From positions 4,089,446 to 4,153,445 of the forward strand of contig NC_090172.1 of the NCBI RefSeq assembly GCF_024679245.1: a stretch of DNA of 64,000 bases, read 5' to 3'. Under the pieces are notes generated by a model. It saw only the letters and a list, made by a program, of their open reading frames with translations, made no database searches and was not told the DNA's origin. Of this stretch, positions 57,463-64,000 are shown piece by piece. Each line of letters opens with the position of its first letter. Position 1 is the first letter of the stretch. The DNA comes from Pseudorasbora parva. Taxonomy: Eukaryota > Chordata > Actinopteri > Cypriniformes > Gobionidae. Made by a program: the position numbers and the translations under genes.

Positions 57463-58456
57463 AGGTGAAGTATGTAAGATTTATTTTATGTTAAAATACA
57501 TTTTCATAACCCAGTTTAGTGTTCATTGACTACTACTAGAATGCCATTCATAAGTTTATCTCACCCAAAATTGTAAACATTCAAGGCACCATCAAAACAT
57601 TGAAAATGGTCCACACAGATCTGTCAATCACTTTTAGCTCAGCCAATAGTTTGGGGAGGGGTTACTCTAAGAAGCTGAGAGTTTGAGGCGTGGCTGTTGT
57701 AGCAAGCAGAGATTTTGAGGCGTGCCTACTTTAGCAGGTGGTGGGTTTGGGGCGTGGCTACTCTAGCAGGTGGAGGGTTTGGGGTGTGGCTACTGTAGCA
57801 AGCAGAGATTTTGAGGTGTAGCAGGTGGAGGGTTTGGGCTGTGGCTACTGTAGCAAGCAGAGATTTTGAGGTGTAGCGGGTCTAGGGTTTGGGGCGTGGC
57901 TACTCTAGCAGGTGGAGGGTTTGGGGTGTGGCTACTGTAGCAAGCAGAGATTTTCAGGCGTAGCAGGTGGAGGGTTTGGGGTGTGGCTACTGTAGCAGGT
58001 GGAGGGTTTGGGGTGTGGCTACTGTAGCAGGTGGAGGGTTTGGGGTTTGGCTACTGTAGCAAGCAGAGATTTTGAGGCATAGCAGGTGGAGGGTTTGGGG
58101 TGTGGCTACTGTAGCGGGTGGAGGGTTTGGGGTGTGGCTACTGTAGCAGGCGGAGGGTTTGTGGTGTGGCTACTGTAGCAAGCAGAGAGGTTGGGGCGTG
58201 GCTACTGTAGCAAGCAGAGAGTTTGGGGCGTGGCTAATGTAGCAAGCTGAGAGTTTGGGGCATGGCTACTGTAGCAAGCAGAGGGTTTGTGGCGTGGCTA
58301 CTGTAGCAGGCTGAGAGTTTGGGCCGTGGCTACTGTAGCAAGCAGAGAATTTGAGTTGGGGGAGGCGCAACACATGAAAGGGGCATTTGGAAATATGCTT
58401 TATTTTTGTGATTCCACTTGGTAACACTAGTGTTGCAGAAACTACATACTTCACCT
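57463..58456. repeat. TTAA MITE with AGGTGAAGTATGTA ends
   Basis: AGGTGAAGTATGTAAG on the left and TACATACTTCACCT on the right are exact inverted repeats for 14 bases, each abutting TTAA (57459-57462 and 58457-58460). Close relative in end sequence to the AGGTGCACTATG element at 29623. It lies wholly within the NLR intron. Confidence 0.85.
57655..58350 (+). repeat. G-rich minisatellite GTGGCTACTGTAGCAGGTGG
   Basis: About 20 imperfect units of 28-48 bases with the core GTGGCTACTGTAGCAGGTGG followed by AGGGTTTGGGG. Three and four-G runs recur closely spaced on the transcribed-sense strand. The array lies inside the TTAA MITE. Confidence 0.9.
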
Positions 58457-58539
58457 TTAAGGAAAAGGTTGTTTGACCTAAATTACCCAGTGCAGTTATC
58501 TGTAGATAACATTTTAAATTGTGTTTTGTTCTCTTATAG

Positions 58540-58713
58540 TCTTGCTGACTGTAATCTCACTGATACATCTTGTGAGATTGTGGCCTCAGCTCTACAGTCA
58601 TCAAACTCCGTACTGAGAGAGCTGGACCTGAGTAACAATGACCTGCGGGATTCAGGAGTGAAGCTTCTCTCTGATGGGCTGAAGAGTCCAAACTGTCAAC
58701 TAGAGAAACTGAG
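58540..58713 (+). CDS. NLR leucine-rich repeat exon 1
   Basis: 174 bases, the standard size of an LRR exon in this family, between TCTTATAG and the donor GTTTCT. It encodes [19 protein letters not shown], then [15 protein letters not shown] and [18 protein letters not shown], two ribonuclease-inhibitor-type repeat cores. LRRs form the curved surface that senses ligand or keeps NACHT closed. The phase is preserved. Confidence 0.92.
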
Positions 58714-58932
58714 GTTTCTAATAGTCTTTTTAACAGTCAATATAAGTTTGAAAAAATTAAATCCTATGTGAAAGTTACACACAAGCTGCCCATCTGGTTC
58801 CAGCAGTACAGTATGTGTAAAGACACAGTCACTTATAATATCTGGTCTGATACTACCACATGTACAACAGCTCTAAAAAATGTCTTAAACTGTAAGTTTG
58901 CAGATGATCTGACTGTTGATATGCATGTTTAG

Positions 58933-59106
58933 ATTATCTGGCTGTATGGTGACAGAGGAAGGCTGTTGTTTTCTGGCCTCAGCTCTGAGTTCAAACCCGT
59001 CACACCTGAGAGAGTTGGATCTGAGCTACAATTACCCAGGACACGCCGGAGTCAAGATGCTCTTGGATCGACTGAACCATCCAAACTGCACACTGGAGAT
59101 AATCAA
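58933..59106 (+). CDS. NLR leucine-rich repeat exon 2
   Basis: 174 bases after CATGTTTAG and before the donor GTATGT. It encodes LSGCMVTEEGCCFLASALSS, then LRELDLSYNYPGHAGVKML and NHPNCTLEIIK. Same length and phase as the first LRR exon. Two LRR exons is at the low end for this family. Confidence 0.92.
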
Positions 59107-60993
59107 GTATGTAGACATGAAATTGTGTAGTGTGCATTAGGGTTGTATATCACATAAAACGATGAAATCTTTGCCAATACTATAACACAAGCTGTGATTC
59201 AATTATATTCAGGGGTATATTGAGCTATATATCAATATTTCAATATTATGTGCCTATTTTACACCATTCATTTTTTCTAACTTACAAATACAACCAAAAC
59301 ACATAACATGAGCATTTAACTAAATTTGCAAGTCATTGGGACTTTCAACAACAAAAAAATACACTTTAGCTTTTGAATGTAAAAAAATAGGGTAAGTCAG
59401 GGTAAGATGAGCCACCCAGAATCGGCACAAAAGCCCCAAAGTGGCATGGTGTTACTAGTGTTATTATTATTTTAAATAATAATTATTGTAATTAATGGGG
59501 TTATAAGTCAGTATTCCATGAATTAGATGTATATTTCAGACATCTTCGCTTTCATTAAAACTTTAGTTAAGTGAAATCATTCAATTTGCATTCAAAGGGT
59601 TAATATTATGATAAATCTTCAATTAAAATATGTGCAGTTTAATATGTAAATATTCATATGCCTATATAAGTCATAGAATAGTTTTACCTTTCAGATTAAT
59701 CTCTTTTAGTGGGATTCTGCTTTGTCTGTTGTCGGTTATTCAATTGTTCAACTAAATTGTCAAATTAAAATTTTGACATTAATGACATCAAAGAATAATA
59801 TCATAAGTAATTTATGCATCCTGTAAAGGTTTAGCCAGGTGGGCTTCTTACCCCAGTAGTGTGGTAAGATGGCTCTTTGAATAATTTAACATTTTGTTCT
59901 ATAACAGCTAAATTAGCAAATGTTTTTCTATTTATTTTTTTACTATATTATATTATTAACTATGTTTCTAAACGAAAGGGTATATCGCAACCACAACACT
60001 TGGCAGGAGTTACGTCCTGCTCTTTATGTGGGTGGCTAACATTGAAGTCGCTTCCCTCAGACATCTTCATATTGTGCCAGAGCTGAATGATTCAGACCTG
60101 TTGACTTCACTGGGTTTTCAAGTGGGCACCCCAACTCACCGGTGTTTCGTCAACTAGCCCACGACACCTCAATGGGGCTTGACAGCAGAACCCGCGTCCT
60201 GGAACTGCTCCCTTTGCCATTCAGTACTTCACCACTCAGCTCTGCCCCCCGCCCCCTCTGCCAGCCTATTATAGCCACCGCTCACTTCTCTTTAACCACA
60301 ACCATCGGGATGCTATTTCTGCTTGCTTTGAAATATATTATTCACAGGTTCTTACGTGTTGCCCCTCTAACCCCAAGCATCCCCAATGCTCTCCAAAGTG
60401 ACTGTCCCGGGAACCCCCTGCAGCCCACCTCCACCGGTAGATTCCAGGCTCTCCAACCTCTCTGCTGGCTCTCAGAGATGAGCAATTGATACTTCCCTAG
60501 CTTCCGTTCATGTGCTTCCTCAATCCTTTCCTCCCAGGGTACCGTCAGGTCTATTATGGCCACCTGCCTTGTTGCTTGGGACCAGAGCAGGATGTCTGGT
60601 CGGAGGCTGGTGACGGCAATCTCTTTTGGAAACTTGAGTTGCTCCCAGTCTCCCAGTCCTCTGCCGTACCAAGGACCCCTAAACATCTGTCCTCCTTGAC
60701 TGCCTTCTCCCCAGGCCTGAGGAAGCCAATGAAGTGGGGGCCATTTTCTTGGGCCTTGGTTCCTTTCCGCTTCCTTTCCTTCTCCAGTCCATCAGCCAGT
60801 TACTATAATAACACTCAATAATAATCATTGTTACAGATTAAAAGGGGGCATCTTCCCCCATGTTACCCTAGAGGGGTAAAAAGACAAAACAAAACAACAG
60901 TCAACATACAAACTCTTGACTAGTGAAAAAATATGAGGGTTTAAAAAACATTTCTTAGACTTTTTTTGACATGCCTTCTTTTGTGTCGTTTAG
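59107..60993 (+). other. NLR intron with hAT end and RLE-type LINE fragment
   Basis: Bases 59140-59260 (TAGGGTTGTATATCAC onward) look like a hAT-type end. AAGATGAGCCACCC at 59404 and CTTACCCCAGTAGTG at 59850 suggest another small repeat pair. The LINE fragment at 60340-60770 is described separately. Confidence 0.45.
60340..60770 (-). pseudogene. Restriction-like endonuclease domain of a non-LTR element
   Basis: The minus strand reads HFIGFLRPGEKAVKED, then a frameshift near DWE, then FPKEIAVTSLRPDILLWSQ, IIDLTVPWEERIEEAHERK and LPVEVGCRG to a stop at 60342. RPD followed by 14 residues and Asp matches the (K/R)PD-x12-14-D pattern of the restriction-like endonuclease in R2, NeSL and HERO-type retrotransposons. 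It could instead be a relative of that domain in another retroelement. The copy is 5'-truncated and frameshifted and lies antisense in the NLR intron. Confidence 0.6.
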
Positions 60994-61040
60994 TTTGGAC
61001 CATGGAGAGTCCTATAGGATCACACCTGGACTTCGGAAAT
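60994..61040 (+). CDS. NLR linker exon (LDHGESYRITPGLRK)
   Basis: A 47-base exon between GTGTCGTTTAG and GTAGGT. It encodes N-LDHGESYRITPGLRK and the first base of Tyr, the conserved linker that joins LRR exons to the B30.2 exon in fish NLR-C genes. The phase fits both neighbours exactly, which is strong support despite its size. Confidence 0.9.
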
Positions 61041-63272
61041 GTAGGTGCTCTCTCTGACACACACTGCATGCACATTCAGTTTTTTTTAATTCAGTATTAT
61101 TGTGGTTATATACATTACCAAAAAGCAGCCATAGAATAGTGTAGGTTGACCATATTTTGATTACCGAAAACCAGGTAATCAATGGTTTTGAGGTATGAAG
61201 GTTCTTCATGCCTCGCTTAATACATCTGAGATGATTTGACAGATCCCAGATCTTCTTATTGTGATAACGGATCTCTGGCTAATTTGGTTCTTCAAATGAA
61301 TTAGCGGATTGGATTAAAATATCTGGATTCATTTGTTTTGAGATTACTGCGTGTTTTAGTGTTCTCTGAAGAGGGCAGACGCATCGATACTCAAAACCAC
61401 GATCAGCAATGCAGCGATTGGCAGGCGTCAACACAGCAACATTATGACATTACATATTTAAAAAAGATTTGGCAAAAAAAATTGACAAATAAAAAACTTA
61501 AAAAACATGATTTCTGGACTATTATGAGGTAACTGTTAACCGACCAAACAACATAAAAGTTGTAATAGATAAATGATAAATGTTTTTATTTTAAACATGA
61601 TTCCCAATTATCTATAGTCACAATTTTATACAATTTGTACACTCTTTACATTTTTATTTAAATTTTGTAATTAGCAATTAATTACATGTTTAAGTCAATT
61701 TGAAGTAGATTTGCTACGTGACAGCATTAATTCAAGTTTCTTAAGTGTCATGATTGAGTTCTCTGCATCAAGCTATCCCATAATGTCTGTCATCACTTAC
61801 ATTAATGCATGGCTCAGAGTAACTGTACAGCATGTGTTTAAGACTCCAATAAAATTATAAAGTGATTATTCCATCACAAATAAATCTGTGTCTATAGTAT
61901 TATATACCTTTTACACATTATTATAATATTATTTTCAAATAAACTTTTATATTATTATTATTATTTAAAATTATTATTACCTCTGGTTCAGTAATGAACT
62001 CTTGTAATAAATTAGCAGTGGCTGGGACAGATTTTAGCAATCTAATCCTGTTTACATGAAATAAGCCGCTCTGAGCAGGTTTAAGCTCACAGACCTGTTG
62101 CTATGACAGCAAGTCCAGGATGAGTGTCAAAGAACCAAACAATCCAGGATCAAGCCAAATCGTCAACAAGCAAATCCATCTAACCGAGTTAGCAACGTAC
62201 ACATAGGCGTAATTTGCGGGTGGGACGGGTGGGACATGTCCCTACCACTTTTTTAAAACATCTTGCTTCACGGATGAACCTAACTAATACAATCAAAACA
62301 TCTCTGGTTAACTAGAAGAGTATAATTTCATTCGTTTGTTAAATAAGAGGCGATCTGGCGCTCGTTGCCGCTGTTATCAGTGCTGCAGTTTTCTCTCGCT
62401 GCTCATGCAGTCTCCACACAGACGAGCGCTTTAATCGAACGCTTAACGCCGTTGCAGAGACTTTCTATTTGTTCCGGTCAGATCGCGAAACAAAATGCAC
62501 AAAAACTGTCCCTGCTCTTGATGTACAACCACTGATGGTATTCGGTTTTGATGAGAGAAAAAATAGGCTACGAGGGCAGATTAGAAACGAGAACTTCTGA
62601 CAAGTTTAACAGACTAGACCAGGGATTATATAAGTGTGCAAATCTATATGCCTTTATTCACGTGAAAAATCTTGGCACAACACTATTGTGTTTAGATGCA
62701 ATAATTAAACGAGATCTATATCAATAAATGAACTATTTAATTGATTTCATTACATATTAATACAAATTTTTTCTGCAACTGTTATTGTACATATTTTACA
62801 TCTGATATAACATTGTATCAGCAATGCTACCCCCCCCCCCTTAATACGGCATATAGTGCGTATCATATGCACGTGAAAAACTGCCTACCATATGCACACC
62901 AAAGCTCATTTTGACGTATTAGCGCCCCTCACACACATATGATACGCAATTTATGTCCAACCCACTTTTTAAAACAAAGTTACGCCACTGTACGTACGAA
63001 TAACGGACTCCAGGACACTCAGCCCGGCAATGAGATACTCAAATCATACTTGAAGTTTTCTCAAAGATGCCTTATTAATTTAAATCCATTTAAACCAGGA
63101 CATTTTCATCACTTTATAAAAGATAGTGAGGATGGCCAGGATAGGACTTGAAAACAGGGGACAATGTCCTGGGAAAACAGGACGTTTGGTCACCCTAGAA
63201 TTGTGCCAAAGCCGAAGATGACAATATCAAGGATTTTTTAGTGATATCACTGATGGTTTAATCTTTCTTCAG
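61041..63272 (+). other. NLR last intron
   Basis: 2.2-kb intron. No exon-like frame. It holds a repeat at 62208-62993 with C-run and GTGGGACGGGTGGGAC motifs. The rest is AT-rich. Confidence 0.55.
62208..62993. repeat. Repeat with GGCGTAA ends
   Basis: The left edge CATAGGCGTAATTTGCGGG and right edge AAAGTTACGCCACTG (in reverse CAGTGGCGTAACTTT) are imperfect inverted repeats of an abundant fish repeat. A poly-C tract lies at 62830-62840. Confidence 0.5.
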
Positions 63273-63814
63273 ATGCATGTGATCTCACATTCGATCTAAA
63301 CACAGTGAACACTCATCTCATTCTGTCTGAGAACAACAAAAAGGCAACTTATTTAGAAGAGGAGCAGCCATATCCTGATCATCCAGAAAGATTTGAGCAC
63401 TACGAGCAGGTCCTGTGTGGAGAGAGTCTGAGTGGACGCTGTTACTGGGAGGCTGAATGGAGTGGCTGGAGTCATATAACAGTCACATATCGAGGCATCA
63501 ACAGGAAAGGTGGGAGCGACTGCAGGTTTGGGCTCAATGACAAGTCTTGGAGTCTGGTCTGCTCTGGTAAAAATTACTATGCCAGGCATAATAATGCAAG
63601 AAACGACATACCCGCTCCCTCATCATGTTCTAACATTATAGGAGTGTACCTAGATCAGCCAGCTGGCTCTTTGTCTTTCTACAGTGTTTCTTCTGAAACA
63701 GGCAAAATGATCCACATTTACACCTTCCACTGCACATTCACCGAGCCGCTCTATGCAGGAGTTGGTGTTGGGGTTGACAGGGGCACTTCAGTGTGTTTAA
63801 AATGCTTAAATTAA
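63273..63814 (+). CDS. NLR terminal exon: PRY-SPRY (B30.2) domain
   Basis: After the acceptor TTTCTTCAG it completes the Tyr codon and reads YACDLTFDLNTVNTHLILSE (PRY), then LCGESLSGRCYWEAEWSG (the family's YWEVE-like motif), and GVYLDQPAGSLSFYSV (LDYxxGxLSFY motif) to a stop at 63812-63814. The domain is full-length. B30.2 domains bind proteins or other ligands, as in TRIM proteins, and in this fish family form a variable C-terminal recognition surface. No break. Confidence 0.93.
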
Positions 63815-64000
63815 TTATTTATTATGCTGGTGTGATATATTAATCTGTGCTCCTTTCAAAATGAAACTCAGTGTCTGTGTTTATAAAAAATGGCAAATTT
63901 AATGTGCTTGAGAAGTGTTTTCTACCAGTGCATAGCTTGCATTTGACTGTTGTATTCTATTTTGTATATAAATTAAGTGTATAAAAATAATAACTATGCT
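63815..64000 (+). other. NLR 3' untranslated region, incomplete
   Basis: Follows the NLR stop codon to the window end. No canonical AATAAA is visible before the end, so the polyadenylation site may lie outside. Confidence 0.5.

Larger units (their letters stand above)
57323..58539 (+). other. NLR intron between main exon and first LRR exon
   Basis: Almost entirely occupied by the TTAA MITE at 57463-58456 with its internal G-rich minisatellite. The splice acceptor region at 58500-58539 is intact. Confidence 0.7.
52490..63814 (+). other. NLR gene span: RING-FISNA-NACHT-LRR-B30.2
   Basis: Gene model of six coding exons: 52490-52638, 55265-57322, 58540-58713, 58933-59106, 60994-61040 and 63273-63814. 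Every junction has GT-AG signals and every phase matches: the first four introns split a codon after base two, the last after base one. The coding total is 3144 bases, 1047 residues plus stop. This is the architecture of the greatly expanded teleost NLR-C (NLRC3-like) family, here with an added RING finger. It is a probable cytosolic pattern-recognition or regulatory protein. The ligand is unknown. No break is seen in any exon. Additional LRR exons could exist, but I found none in the introns. Confidence 0.85.

Noticed and set aside
60142..60489. Plus-strand 115-codon frame
   Set aside because: It overlaps the antisense endonuclease frame, which has clear family motifs. The plus-strand frame has none.

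Overview
The window looks like nuclear DNA of a teleost fish, most likely a cyprinid. It has few genes, split by introns, in AT-rich DNA packed with hAT, Tc1/mariner and TTAA-flanked DNA transposons, foldback MITEs, LINE tails and satellites. It also holds an NLR gene of the fish-specific FISNA-NACHT type. I see nothing bacterial, plasmid or viral. Species and chromosome cannot be read from the sequence, and all family names come from recognising motifs, not from a search.

Layout: (1) 1-27.5 kb has no exon I can support. It holds mobile DNA: foldback MITEs, a 51-bp minisatellite, four hAT elements (three with exact and one with near-exact 8-bp target duplications), two loci of a repeat carrying a RecQ-like helicase fragment, and the first of three TTAA-flanked elements that carry THAP and P2X7-like exon remnants. 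(2) 27.5-28.1 kb looks like a bidirectional promoter. A minus-strand exon with a GTGAGT donor lies on one side, GC boxes in the middle, and a plus-strand exon ending in a donor on the other. From the known vertebrate SENP8/MYO9A arrangement I infer a head-to-head pair, with the left part of the window in a long first intron of the minus-strand gene. (3) 33.74-34.40 kb holds the intact single-exon coding region of senp8 (NEDD8 protease), with its catalytic residues present. (4) 34.4-51 kb is again repeat-rich: more TTAA elements, a CpG-rich ~34-bp tandem repeat, and three dead Tc1 elements at 43.3-49.3 kb. (5) 52.5-63.8 kb holds one NLR gene on the plus strand. Six coding exons with matching splice phases give a protein of about 1047 residues: N-terminal motif, RING finger, FISNA, NACHT, two LRR exons, a linker exon and a C-terminal PRY-SPRY (B30.2) domain.

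The two confident genes serve unrelated jobs: SENP8 processes NEDD8 and removes it from cullins and other targets, while the NLR is probably a cytosolic innate immune sensor. The most unusual material is in the mobile DNA: TTAA elements that preserve two converging first exons with splice donors, one encoding a THAP zinc finger with a nonsense codon shared by all three copies; a second TTAA-type family with its own THAP exon; and a repeat carrying RecQ helicase motifs 0 and I.
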